A DNA stretch of 15,021 bases from an uncultured Gemmiger sp. (GTDB lineage Bacteria; Bacillota; Clostridia; Oscillospirales; Ruminococcaceae): positions 1 through 15,021 of the forward strand of contig CALWNS010000103.1 in the NCBI GenBank assembly GCA_944382805.1, in the 5' to 3' direction. A program made the translations under genes and the position numbers. Under the pieces are notes generated by a model. That model was not told the origin of the DNA. It did not search any database and saw nothing but the letters and a program-made list of their open reading frames with translations. Positions 6,930 to 14,118 of the stretch are shown here, piece by piece (position 1 is the first letter of the stretch; each line of letters starts with the position of its first letter).

Positions 6930-9900
6930 AGCACCCGCCCGCCAATTTACCCACCTGCACCTGCATACCGAGTACAGCCTGCTGGACGGCGCCTGCCGCA
7001 TCGACCGGCTGTTCGACCGCATCAAGGAGCTGGGCCAGACCGCCGTGGCCATCACCGACCACGGCGTTATGTACGGCTGCGTGCAGTTTTACGACGCCGC
7101 CGTGGCCGCCGGCATCCGGCCCATCATCGGCTGCGAGGTGTATGTGGCCACCCGCACCCGCTTTGACAAGGTCAACCGCATCGACGGCAACAACCACCTT
7201 GTGCTGCTGTGCAAAAACGAGACCGGCTACAAAAACCTGATCAAGCTGGTATCGGCCGGCTTCCTAGAGGGCTTTTACTCCAAGCCCCGCATCGACAAAG
7301 ACCTGCTGGAGGCCCACCACGAAGGCCTGATCTGCCTGTCGGCCTGCCTGGCCGGCGAAGTGCCGCAGGCCATCCTGTCCGGCGACTACGAGCGCGCCAA
7401 GCAGGCGGCGCTGTACTACCGCGACCTGTTCGGCGCCGGCAACTATTACATCGAACTGCAGGACCACGGCCTGCAGGAGGATAACGTCGTGCTGCCCCAG
7501 CTCATCCGCCTCTCGCGTGAGACGGGCATCCCCCTGGCGGCCACCAACGACGCGCACTACCTGCGGCGCGAGGACGCCAAGATGCAGAGCATCCTGCTGT
7601 GCATCCAGACCGGCAAGACCATCGCGGACGCCGACCGCATGGAGTTCCAGACCGATGAATTCTATGTAAAAAGCACCGATGAGATGTACGATTTGTTCTC
7701 CATGGTGCCCGAAGCCTGCGAAAACACCAACAAGATCGCTGAGCAGTGCCGGTTCGACTTCCATTACGGCGAGACCAAGCTGCCCTACTTCAAAGCGCCC
7801 GACGGGCTGGACAACCAGACCTACTTCGAAACGCTCTGCCGCGAAGGGCTGGCGCGCCGCTACCCCGGCGGCGTCACCGCCGAACTGCGCGAACGGCTGG
7901 ACTACGAGATCGGCGTGATCGGCAAAATGGGGTACACGAACTACTACCTCATCGTCTACGATTTCATCAACTACGCCAAAAGCCGCGGCATCCCCGTCGG
8001 CCCCGGGCGCGGCTCCGGCGCGGGCAGCCTGGCGGCGTACTGCGTGGGCATCACCGACATCGACCCCATTCGCTACAACCTGATCTTCGAGCGCTTTTTG
8101 AACCCCGAGCGCGTCTCCATGCCCGACTTTGACGTAGACTTCTGCTACGAGCGCCGGCAGGAGGTCATCGACTACGTCAACGAAAAGTACGGCCGCGACC
8201 ATGTGGCCCAGATCGTCACCTTCGGCACCATGGCCGCCCGCGCCGCCGTGCGCGACGTCGGCCGCGTGATGGGCCTGCCCTACCAGGATGTGGACAAGGT
8301 GGCCAAGCTGATTCCCATGGAGCTGAAGATGACGCTGCAGCGCGCGCTGGAGGTGTCGCCCGACCTCAAGTCCCTGTACGAGGCCGACCCGCAGGTACAC
8401 GAACTGATCGAAACTTCGCTCAAGGTCGAAGGGATGCCGCGCAACGCCTCCACCCATGCGGCCGGCGTGGTCATCACGCGGGAGGCGGCTACCGAATACG
8501 TGCCGCTCGGCTCCAACAACGGCGTGCCGGTCACCCAGTTCAACATGACCGAGATCGAGCGCCTGGGCCTGCTCAAAATGGACTTTTTGGGCCTGCGCAC
8601 GCTGACCGTCATCCGCGATACCGAGACCGCCGTGCAGCGCTTTGCGCCGGACTTTACCCACGAGAGCATCGACTACGACGACCCCGCCACCTACGCCATG
8701 CTGGCCCGCGGCGAGACCGAGGGCATCTTCCAGCTGGAATCTACCGGCATGACCCAGGTGCTGACCGCGATGCGCCCCAAAAACCTGGAGGACATCATCG
8801 CCCTGATCTCGCTGTACCGCCCCGGGCCGATGGATTCCATCCCCACCTACCTGCGCAACCGCCGCGAGCCGGATAAGGTCACCTACAAGACCCCGCAGCT
8901 GGCCCATATCCTGGACGTGACCAACGGCTGCATCGTCTACCAGGAACAGGTCATGCAGATCTGCCGCGAACTGGCCGGCTTCAGCTTTGGCCAGGCGGAC
9001 AACGTCCGCCGCGCCATGAGCAAGAAAAAGCTCAAGGTCATGGAGGCCGAGCGCGCCCACTTTGTACACGGCTGCGCCGACCCCGGCAAGGAATGCCCCG
9101 GCTGCGTGCGCAACGGCATCCCGGAGCGGGTGGCCAACGAGATCTATGACGAGATGATCTCCTTCGCCTCCTATGCGTTCAACAAATCCCACGCGGCCTG
9201 CTACGCCTATGTCGCGTTCCAGACCGCCTACCTCAAATGCCACTACCCGCGCGAGTTCATGGCCGCGCTGCTGACCAGCGTGCTGGACAACACGGACAAG
9301 GTCATTGAATATTCGGCCGAATGCCAGCGCTTGGGCATCAAGGTGCTGCCGCCGGACATCAACGTGTCCCGCGGGGGCTTTACGGTGGACGGCGAAAACA
9401 TCCGCTTTGGCCTGAACGCGGTCAAATCGGTGGGCCGCGGCCTGATCGAAGCGGTCGTGCGCGAGCGCGCGCAGCGCCCCTACCGCAGCCTGTACGATTT
9501 CTGCAAGCGGCTGCACGGGGCCGAACTGAACCGCCGCGCGCTGGAAAACCTGATCCGCGCCGGCGCGTTCGACGCCCTGGAACCCAGCCGCCACGGCATG
9601 ATGCAGAGCGTGGAACCGCTGCTGAAAAGCGTGGAGAGCGACGCCCGCCAGAACCTGGAGGGCCAGCTTGACCTGTTCGCCGCGCTGGGCGGCGCGTCCC
9701 AGGGCGCCGAGGACTACCAGGTGCCCGATCTGCCGGAATACCCCGCCGCCGAACTGCTCAAGATGGAAAAGGAGGTTTCCGGCCTGTACCTGTCCGGCCA
9801 CCCGCTGGACGCCTACCGCCCGCTGATCGCCAAGGTCGCCACCTGCACGCTGGCCGGCCTGGCGCAGGAGGAGACCGCCCGCAAGCTGGACGGCCAGATC

Positions 9901-10443
9901 GTGACCATCCTGTGTACGGTGGTCAAGAACAAGGTCATGACCACCAAGTCCAACACGCTGATGGCCTTTACCACCGTCGAGGACCTGACCGGCACCATGG
10001 AACTGCTGGTGTTCCCGCGCGTGTTCGCGGCCTGCCGCGCCCTTTTGCAGGAAAACGCCGTCATCATCGCGCAGGGCCGCGTCTCTTATAAAGAGGACGA
10101 GGGCACCCGCCTGCTGGTGGAAAGCGTGCTGCCGGCGCAGGGGTACGACCCCGCGCGCTCCTTTGCCGAAAACGCCGGCGCCCCCCGCCGCGACCGCGCG
10201 GCCGAAGAAGCAGGCAGCCTGTGGCTGCTGGTGCCGTCGCGCCAAAGCCGCCAGATGGCCCGCATAGAAAACCTGCTGCACAATATTTTTGACGGCCGCA
10301 CGCCGGTCTACTTCAAGTTTGAGGATTCCGGCCAGTATATGCGCGCGCCGCAGTCGCTGTGGGCCAACGACGGCCCGCTGCTGCGCGCCGAGCTGGAACG
10401 CATCCTGGGTGAAGGGCACGTCCGGGCAAGAGCTGCGAAATAA
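6922..10443 (+). CDS. dnaE: DNA polymerase III subunit alpha (DnaE)
   Basis: A 1173-residue C-family DNA polymerase of the DnaE type. The N-terminal PHP domain starts with HLHLHT (11-16), ITDHG and TNDAHY; its metal ligands look intact, so PHP-based proofreading is possible, though untested here. The polymerase core has GPGRGSGAGS (360-369) and the catalytic Asp motif PDFDVDF (D402, D404, D406). The third catalytic Asp is D554 in KMDFLGLR, and FNKSHAA (753-759) is also present. An OB-fold follows at about 989-1070. PolC-type exonuclease motifs are absent, so this is not PolC; Clostridia usually carry both. A small Cys insert (C718, C725, C728) precedes FNKSH. AAAGGAG (6911-6917) lies 4 nt before the ATG, which overlaps whiA by 8 bp. 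It is the last gene of the hprK run. Confidence 0.97.
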   Translation: MAEAPARQFTHLHLHTEYSLLDGACRIDRLFDRIKELGQTAVAITDHGVMYGCVQFYDAAVAAGIRPIIGCEVYVATRTRFDKVNRIDGNNHLVLLCKNETGYKNLIKLVSAGFLEGFYSKPRIDKDLLEAHHEGLICLSACLAGEVPQAILSGDYERAKQAALYYRDLFGAGNYYIELQDHGLQEDNVVLPQLIRLSRETGIPLAATNDAHYLRREDAKMQSILLCIQTGKTIADADRMEFQTDEFYVKSTDEMYDLFSMVPEACENTNKIAEQCRFDFHYGETKLPYFKAPDGLDNQTYFETLCREGLARRYPGGVTAELRERLDYEIGVIGKMGYTNYYLIVYDFINYAKSRGIPVGPGRGSGAGSLAAYCVGITDIDPIRYNLIFERFLNPERVSMPDFDVDFCYERRQEVIDYVNEKYGRDHVAQIVTFGTMAARAAVRDVGRVMGLPYQDVDKVAKLIPMELKMTLQRALEVSPDLKSLYEADPQVHELIETSLKVEGMPRNASTHAAGVVITREAATEYVPLGSNNGVPVTQFNMTEIERLGLLKMDFLGLRTLTVIRDTETAVQRFAPDFTHESIDYDDPATYAMLARGETEGIFQLESTGMTQVLTAMRPKNLEDIIALISLYRPGPMDSIPTYLRNRREPDKVTYKTPQLAHILDVTNGCIVYQEQVMQICRELAGFSFGQADNVRRAMSKKKLKVMEAERAHFVHGCADPGKECPGCVRNGIPERVANEIYDEMISFASYAFNKSHAACYAYVAFQTAYLKCHYPREFMAALLTSVLDNTDKVIEYSAECQRLGIKVLPPDINVSRGGFTVDGENIRFGLNAVKSVGRGLIEAVVRERAQRPYRSLYDFCKRLHGAELNRRALENLIRAGAFDALEPSRHGMMQSVEPLLKSVESDARQNLEGQLDLFAALGGASQGAEDYQVPDLPEYPAAELLKMEKEVSGLYLSGHPLDAYRPLIAKVATCTLAGLAQEETARKLDGQIVTILCTVVKNKVMTTKSNTLMAFTTVEDLTGTMELLVFPRVFAACRALLQENAVIIAQGRVSYKEDEGTRLLVESVLPAQGYDPARSFAENAGAPRRDRAAEEAGSLWLLVPSRQSRQMARIENLLHNIFDGRTPVYFKFEDSGQYMRAPQSLWANDGPLLRAELERILGEGHVRARAAK

Positions 10444-10489
10444 ATCCATGCTTTTGCACTATTTATCCATCAGACCGGCCGCGCCGGGA

Positions 10490-10498
10490 TGGTATAAT
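10490..10498 (+). promoter_or_regulatory. Extended -10 promoter of pfkA
   Basis: TGGTATAAT combines a perfect -10 TATAAT (10493-10498) with the TGn extension. No good -35 box is present at 16-18 bp, as is common for extended -10 promoters. A small GC hairpin (CCGGC 10475-10479 with GCCGG 10483-10487) occupies the spacer. Transcription would start near 10505. Confidence 0.7.
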
Positions 10499-10512
10499 AG
10501 AACATAGGGCCA

Positions 10513-10530
10513 TTGTTACGCTTTTAACAA
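10513..10530 (+). promoter_or_regulatory. Predicted Rex operator in the pfkA leader
   Basis: TTGTTAC-GCTT-TTAACAA matches 13 of the 14 conserved positions of the clostridial Rex box TTGTTAA-N4-TTAACAA. It lies about 8 to 26 bases after the predicted transcription start, where a bound repressor would block initiation or early elongation. Rex is the NADH/NAD+-sensing repressor known to control fermentation and, in several Firmicutes, glycolysis genes. The same bases could form a 6-bp RNA hairpin, so the site could also act in RNA. Confidence 0.65.
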
Positions 10531-10612
10531 CAAGCGCCCGCCAAGCAACAACTGCAAAACAAAGGGAACTTTCACGACCATGCTGCCCAAAAAGCAGGGG
10601 AGGGGAACTTTT

Positions 10613-11587
10613 ATGTCCAAGGAGATCAAAAGCATCGGTGTGCTGACCAGCGGCGGCGACGCCCCCGGCATGAACGCGGCGGTGCGCGCCATCGTGCGTA
10701 CCGGCATCACCAAGGGCTACCGCATGATGGGCATCCAGCGCGGCTACAACGGCCTGATCAACGGCGAAGTGTACGAAATGAACGTGCGCAGCGTCTCCGA
10801 GATCATCCACCGCGGCGGCACCATCCTGTACACGGCGCGCTGCCTGGAATTCAAAACGCGGGAAGGCCAGGCCAAGGGTCTGGCCCGCTGCAAGGAGCTG
10901 GGCATCGACGCGCTGGTGGTCATCGGCGGTGACGGCTCGTTCATGGGCGCCCGCGCGCTGGCCAACCAGGGCATCCCCTGCGTGGGCATCCCCGGCACCA
11001 TCGATAACGACATCGCCTGCAGCGAGTACACCATCGGCTACGACACGGCCATGAACACCGCCGTGGAAGCCATCGACAAACTGCGCGACACCACCCAGAG
11101 CCACGACCGCTGCAGCGTGGTCGAAGTCATGGGCCACCACGCCGGCTACATCGCGCTCAACGTGGGCATCGCCACCGGCGCGCTGGCCGTGCTGCTGCCG
11201 GAGCGCCCGTTCGACTTCGAGCGCGACATCCTGCAGCGGATGCGCACCACCCAGGGCACCGGCAAAAAGCACTTTATCATCATCGTGTCCGAAGGCGTCG
11301 TCGGCGCGCAGGACCTGGCCAACCAGATCCAGGCGGCCACCGGCGTGGACTCCCGCGCCACCGTGCTCGGCCACATCCAGCGCGGCGGCTCGCCCACCGT
11401 GCGCGACCGCGTCAACGCTTCGCTCATGGGCTACCATGCGGTGGACCTGCTCGACCGCGGCATCTACAACCGCGTGGTGGCCGTCTCCGGCGGCAAGATC
11501 GTGGACTACGATGTCAACGTCGCCCTGTCGATGCACAAGACCATCGACGACCACGAGATCGAGATCGCCAACACCATCTCCATCTAA
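10613..11587 (+). CDS. pfkA: ATP-dependent 6-phosphofructokinase
   Basis: A 324-residue PfkA of the short bacterial type, catalysing fructose 6-phosphate plus ATP to fructose 1,6-bisphosphate. IGVLTSGGDAPGMNAAVRA begins at residue 8. GGDGS (105-109) and PGTIDND (127-133, base D131) carry Gly at the two positions that separate ATP-dependent from PPi-dependent enzymes. R166 in SHDR and GHIQRGGSP (253-261) are standard. Where the family has MGR, this protein reads MGHHAG (H175). Start 10613 is preferred over an in-frame ATG at 10580 because AGGGGAGGGGAA (10597-10608) lies close upstream and MSKEIKSIGVL matches the usual N-terminus. The promoter and Rex-like site upstream indicate its own redox-responsive transcription. 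No terminator is visible before rpsB. Confidence 0.96.
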   Translation: MSKEIKSIGVLTSGGDAPGMNAAVRAIVRTGITKGYRMMGIQRGYNGLINGEVYEMNVRSVSEIIHRGGTILYTARCLEFKTREGQAKGLARCKELGIDALVVIGGDGSFMGARALANQGIPCVGIPGTIDNDIACSEYTIGYDTAMNTAVEAIDKLRDTTQSHDRCSVVEVMGHHAGYIALNVGIATGALAVLLPERPFDFERDILQRMRTTQGTGKKHFIIIVSEGVVGAQDLANQIQAATGVDSRATVLGHIQRGGSPTVRDRVNASLMGYHAVDLLDRGIYNRVVAVSGGKIVDYDVNVALSMHKTIDDHEIEIANTISI

Positions 11588-11618
11588 GGCAAAACCGCAA
11601 AACAAAATAAAAAAGTTC

Positions 11619-11647
11619 TTGCAAACCGGCGCAATGTGTGGTATGAT
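11619..11647 (+). promoter_or_regulatory. Promoter of rpsB-tsf
   Basis: -35 TTGCAA (11619-11624) and -10 TATGAT (11642-11647) are separated by 17 bp, with a TGn extension at 11639-11641. This is the most complete promoter in the window and fits a highly expressed ribosomal gene. Transcription would start near 11654, giving a leader of about 117 nt. Confidence 0.8.
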
Positions 11648-11673
11648 AGTTCGGCAATACGCACGCATTGCGC
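11629..11673 (+). repeat. Inverted repeat spanning the rpsB promoter
   Basis: GCGCAATG (11629-11636, between -35 and -10) is perfectly repeated in inverse as CATTGCGC (11666-11673, in the early transcript). A further GCAAT lies at 11654-11658 and can pair with ATTGC (11667-11671) as a 5-bp RNA stem, four bases before a run of seven T (11676-11682). It may be a transcriptional operator or a weak attenuator; neither is proven. Confidence 0.4.
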
Positions 11674-11770
11674 TGTTTTTTTGTGCCCAAAAACGGCCAC
11701 ACTGTTCTTGGGTTAGGGAACGGGCTACGCAGTGCGGAGGGTACAAACTAAATTTTTGGAGGAAAAAACT

Positions 11771-12505
11771 ATGGCAGTCGTTTCTATGAAGCAGCTTCTC
11801 GAAGCCGGTGTCCACTTTGGCCACCAGACCCGTCGCTGGAACCCCAAGATGGCGAAGTACATCTTTACCGAGCGCAACGGCATCTACATCATCGACCTGC
11901 AGAAGACCGTGAAAAAGCTGGACGAGGCGTACAACTTCGTGCGCGAGACCGCGGCCAACGGCGGCGAGATCCTGTTCGTCGGCACCAAAAAGCAGGCCCA
12001 GGAGTCCATCCGTGACGAAGCCACCCGCTGCGGTATGCACTACGTCAACGCCCGCTGGCTGGGCGGTATGCCGACCAACTTCCGCACCATCCGCAAGCGC
12101 ATCGACCGCATGGAGCAGCTCAAGGCCATGCAGGAGGACGGCACCTTCGACCTGCTGCCCAAGAAAGAAGTCGTCAAGCTCGAGCTGGAGATGGAAAAGC
12201 TGAACAAGTACCTCGGCGGCGTCAAGGACATGAAGACCCTGCCCAAGGCCCTGTTCATCGTGGATCCGCACAAGGAGCGCATCGCCGTTTCCGAAGCCCG
12301 CAAGCTGCACATCCCCATCGTCGCCATCGTGGATACCAACTGCGACCCCGATGAGATCGATTACGTCATCCCCGGCAACGACGACGCTATCCGTGCCGTC
12401 AAGCTGATCTCCGGCGCTATGGCCGACGCCGCCCTGGAAGGCAAGCAGGGCGAGCAGGACGCCCCCGCCGCCGAGGAGCCGGCCGCCGAGGCTGCCGCTG
12501 AATAA
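11771..12505 (+). CDS. rpsB: 30S ribosomal protein S2
   Basis: A 244-residue ribosomal protein S2 of the 30S subunit, located between head and body and needed for S1 binding where S1 exists. The signature LLEAGVHFGHQTRRWNPKM is at the N-terminus, and PDALFIVDP-like (PKALFIVDP), IVAIVDTNCDPDEIDYVIPGNDDAIRA and the region around R12-NPKM match the family closely. The C-terminal tail of about 25 residues is rich in Ala, Glu and Pro and is expected to be disordered. GGAGG (11758-11762) lies 8 nt before ATG 11771; the frame stays open back to 11732 but without a site or homologous residues. It is co-transcribed with tsf across a 51-bp gap, the usual rpsB-tsf order. Confidence 0.97.
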   Translation: MAVVSMKQLLEAGVHFGHQTRRWNPKMAKYIFTERNGIYIIDLQKTVKKLDEAYNFVRETAANGGEILFVGTKKQAQESIRDEATRCGMHYVNARWLGGMPTNFRTIRKRIDRMEQLKAMQEDGTFDLLPKKEVVKLELEMEKLNKYLGGVKDMKTLPKALFIVDPHKERIAVSEARKLHIPIVAIVDTNCDPDEIDYVIPGNDDAIRAVKLISGAMADAALEGKQGEQDAPAAEEPAAEAAAE

Positions 12506-12556
12506 GCGACCAAGTTGAATAAAACCATCATTTTTATACAGAAAGGATAATATTCT

Positions 12557-13474
12557 ATGGCTATTTCCGCTAAGGACGTTATGGAACTGCGCAAGCAGAC
12601 CGACTGCGGCATGATGGAATGCAAAAAGGCGCTGACCCAGGCGGACGGCAACTTCGAGAAGGCCATCGAGATCCTGCGCGAGCAGGGCCTGGCCACCGCC
12701 AACAAAAAGGCCGGCCGCATCGCGGCCGAAGGCATGGTCTATGCCGCCGCCTACCCCAACTGCGCCGTGGTGGTCGAAGTCAACGCCGAGACCGACTTCG
12801 TGGCCAAGAACGATAAGTTTGTCGAATTCACCAAGGACCTGGCCCAGGTCGTGGCCGAGCAGGCGCCCGCCGACGTCGAGGCCCTGATGGGCTGCAAGAT
12901 GGGCGAAGGCACTGTGGACGACGCCCTCAAGGCCCTGATCCTGGTCATCAAGGAGAACATCAAGGTCCGCCGCTTTGCCCGCTACGAGGGCCATTGCGCC
13001 GCCTACGTCCACGGCGGCGGCACCCACGGCGTCATCGTCCAGTTCAACACGAGCGACGACGTGGCCGCCAAAGAGGGCTTTGCCGCTTTCGGCAAGGACA
13101 TCGCCATGCAGATCGCTGCGGCCAACCCCAGCTACCTGTGCGAGTCCGCCGTGCCGGCTGACGTGATCGCCAAGGAGAAGGAGATCATCCTGGCCCAGAT
13201 GGCCAACGATCCCAAGACCGCCAACAAGCCCGATGCCATCAAGGAAAAGATGGCCGTCGGCAAGCTGGGCAAGTTCTACAAGGAGAACTGCCTGGTCGAC
13301 CAGGCCTTCATCAAGGACGGCAGCATGGACGTGAAGAAGTACGTTGAAGCCACCGCCAAGGAGCTGGGCGGCAGCATCGAGATCGCCGCCTACACCCACT
13401 TCGTCAAGGGCGAAGGTTTGGAGAAGAAAACCGAAGATTTTGCTGCGGAGGTCGCCGCCGCGATCAAGGGCTGA
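12557..13474 (+). CDS. tsf: Translation elongation factor Ts
   Basis: A 305-residue EF-Ts, the nucleotide exchange factor that regenerates EF-Tu-GTP. The N-terminal UBA-like domain reads LRKQTDCGMMECKKAL, as in nearly all family members. The core has the TDFVAKND motif (79-86), whose Asp-Phe pair enters the EF-Tu nucleotide site. Later segments such as VHGGGTHGVIVQF and the C-terminal coiled region complete the full-length protein. AAAGGA (12542-12547) lies 9 nt before the ATG. The 51-bp gap after rpsB shows no terminator, so the two genes form one transcript, which ends at the hairpin at 13537-13582. Confidence 0.97.
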   Translation: MAISAKDVMELRKQTDCGMMECKKALTQADGNFEKAIEILREQGLATANKKAGRIAAEGMVYAAAYPNCAVVVEVNAETDFVAKNDKFVEFTKDLAQVVAEQAPADVEALMGCKMGEGTVDDALKALILVIKENIKVRRFARYEGHCAAYVHGGGTHGVIVQFNTSDDVAAKEGFAAFGKDIAMQIAAANPSYLCESAVPADVIAKEKEIILAQMANDPKTANKPDAIKEKMAVGKLGKFYKENCLVDQAFIKDGSMDVKKYVEATAKELGGSIEIAAYTHFVKGEGLEKKTEDFAAEVAAAIKG

Positions 13475-13536
13475 GTCGTTCGGGGGCAGCTGAAACTGCC
13501 TGAAAAGGCGGCATAACTGCCAAATACAAGAACCTG

Positions 13537-13582
13537 TATCGGGGTCGTTGGGGGAACATTCCCCTGCGGCTCCGATATTTTT
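13537..13582 (+). terminator. Intrinsic terminator of rpsB-tsf
   Basis: TATCGGGG (13537-13544) pairs with CTCCGATA (13570-13577) over 8 bp with one G-T wobble. Inside, GGGGA (13551-13555) pairs with TCCCC (13560-13564), and a TTTTT run (13578-13582) follows directly. It lies 63 bp after the tsf stop. Confidence 0.8.
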
Positions 13583-13596
13583 GTCCCCGGGGCCGC

Positions 13597-13663
13597 GCGG
13601 CGGCCGGGCAGGGGGGGTATTCGGCAGCCCGCCGCGCCGGGCTGCGCCCGCGCCGCCGCTTTT
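13597..13663 (+). repeat. Very GC-rich compound hairpin with TTTT tail
   Basis: Bases 13597-13609 pair with 13646-13659 over 13 bp with one bulged base. An inner stem, GCAGCCCG (13624-13631) with CGGGCTGC (13638-13645), is perfect over 8 bp with a 6-nt loop. The left side carries a 14-nt bulge that includes seven consecutive G (13611-13617). The structure ends in TTTT (13660-13663). It could be a backup terminator, a structured RNA or a dispersed repeat. Confidence 0.55.
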
Positions 13664-13670
13664 ACATCCG

Positions 13671-13776
13671 GCTGTTCCGTGTTAAAATGTAACAACAGCT
13701 TTAAGACAAAATCTTAAATGGGGAGGGGTAAACGAAACCCCGCCCGGCGGCGCTTGGCGCGCCGCGCGCGCCGCCG
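13671..13776 (+). repeat. Cluster of four consecutive inverted repeats
   Basis: Four hairpin-capable repeats follow each other with almost no gap. GCTGTT (13671-13676) pairs with AACAGC (13694-13699), with an inner GTTA/TAAC. TTTAAGA (13700-13706) pairs with TCTTAAA (13712-13718) around a 5-nt loop. GGGGT (13725-13729) pairs with ACCCC (13737-13741), extended by GGG/CCC beyond one mismatch. CGGCGGCGC (13745-13753) pairs with GCGCCGCCG (13768-13776), whose loop contains the palindrome GGCGCGCC. All are seen directly; function is unknown. Confidence 0.5.
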
Positions 13777-13888
13777 CGTGGGCGGCAACTAAAATATGAA
13801 CGCTGCACAGTGAAGAAAAATGCCGCACTGGAAAAATTTCCCGCGATTCTACACGCCGGATAATTTTGAAACGCACTGCCTGTCGAAT

Positions 13889-13966
13889 TGTGACAATGTA
13901 ATAGGAATTCAGACGCAATACAAAAAGTGTCACAGAAATCAAAAGAAAAGTTTGTGCAATGTCACA
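13889..13966 (+). promoter_or_regulatory. Three heptamer repeats upstream of the sortase promoter
   Basis: TGTGACA at 13889-13895 and its complement TGTCACA at 13928-13934 and 13960-13966 lie within 78 bp, about 30 to 120 bp upstream of the sortase -10 box. The first copy sits in the 11-bp palindrome ATTGTGACAAT (13887-13897). Repeated copies ahead of a promoter suggest a regulator binding region. I cannot name the regulator. Confidence 0.45.
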
Positions 13967-13997
13967 TTCGGATTTTTATCGCAATCCGCAGAAATTA

Positions 13998-14006
13998 TGA
14001 TATAAT
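13998..14006 (+). promoter_or_regulatory. Extended -10 promoter of the sortase gene
   Basis: TGATATAAT combines a perfect -10 (14001-14006) with the TGn extension. The -35 region is poor (ATCGCA at 17 bp), so an activator bound to the upstream repeats may help. Transcription would start near 14013, giving a leader of about 105 nt. Confidence 0.7.
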
Positions 14007-14037
14007 AGAACTGTAAAAGAATCGCATAGCATAACTG

Positions 14038-14085
14038 CGCGCTTTTGGGGCGCGCGGCGGGCGTGCGGCCCCGCGCAAAAGCGCG
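14038..14085 (+). other. Long hairpin in the sortase mRNA leader
   Basis: CGCGCTTTTG (14038-14047) pairs perfectly with CAAAAGCGCG (14076-14085). The stem continues with GGGC (14048-14051) and GCCC (14068-14071) after a 4-nt bulge. It lies wholly in the leader and ends 18 nt before the ribosome binding site. No T-run follows, so a terminator is unlikely; mRNA stability or regulation is possible. Confidence 0.5.
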
Positions 14086-14118
14086 GCCGGCCGCCCGATC
14101 CGCAAGGGGGGTGAAGCA

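Larger units (their letters stand above)
13475..14118 (+). other. Gene-free 644-bp control region between tsf and the sortase gene
   Basis: No convincing gene is present. In order it holds: short GGCAG/CTGCC pairings (13485-13500), the tsf terminator (13537-13582), a large GC-rich compound hairpin (13597-13663), four further inverted repeats (13671-13776), an AT-rich block from about 13790 to 14010 with three TGTGACA/TGTCACA heptamers, an extended -10 promoter (13998-14006) and a leader with a 10-bp hairpin. A 61-codon frame at 13820-14005 lacks a ribosome binding site and overlaps the promoter. The switch from GC-rich hairpins to AT-rich DNA is sharp. Confidence 0.7.

Noticed and set aside
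7264..10449. A 1061-codon open frame on the minus strand across dnaE, and similar long minus-strand frames elsewhere
   Set aside because: They lie opposite well-identified genes, have low-complexity His/Ala/Gly/Val-rich translations and no family motifs; they result from high GC at third codon positions.
10513..10530. CcpA cre site in the pfkA leader
   Set aside because: The central CG falls one base out of register with the cre consensus, while the Rex consensus fits at 13 of 14 positions.
10717..11009. PPi-dependent phosphofructokinase
   Set aside because: GGDGS and PGTIDND carry Gly at both diagnostic positions, which fits the ATP-dependent type.
12515..12547. Separate promoter for tsf
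   Set aside because: TTGAAT and TATACA are only 14 bp apart, too close for a sigma-A promoter; co-transcription with rpsB explains expression.
13820..14005. 61-codon frame in the sortase upstream region
   Set aside because: It has no ribosome binding site, runs through the heptamer repeats into the promoter -10 box, and resembles no protein known to me.
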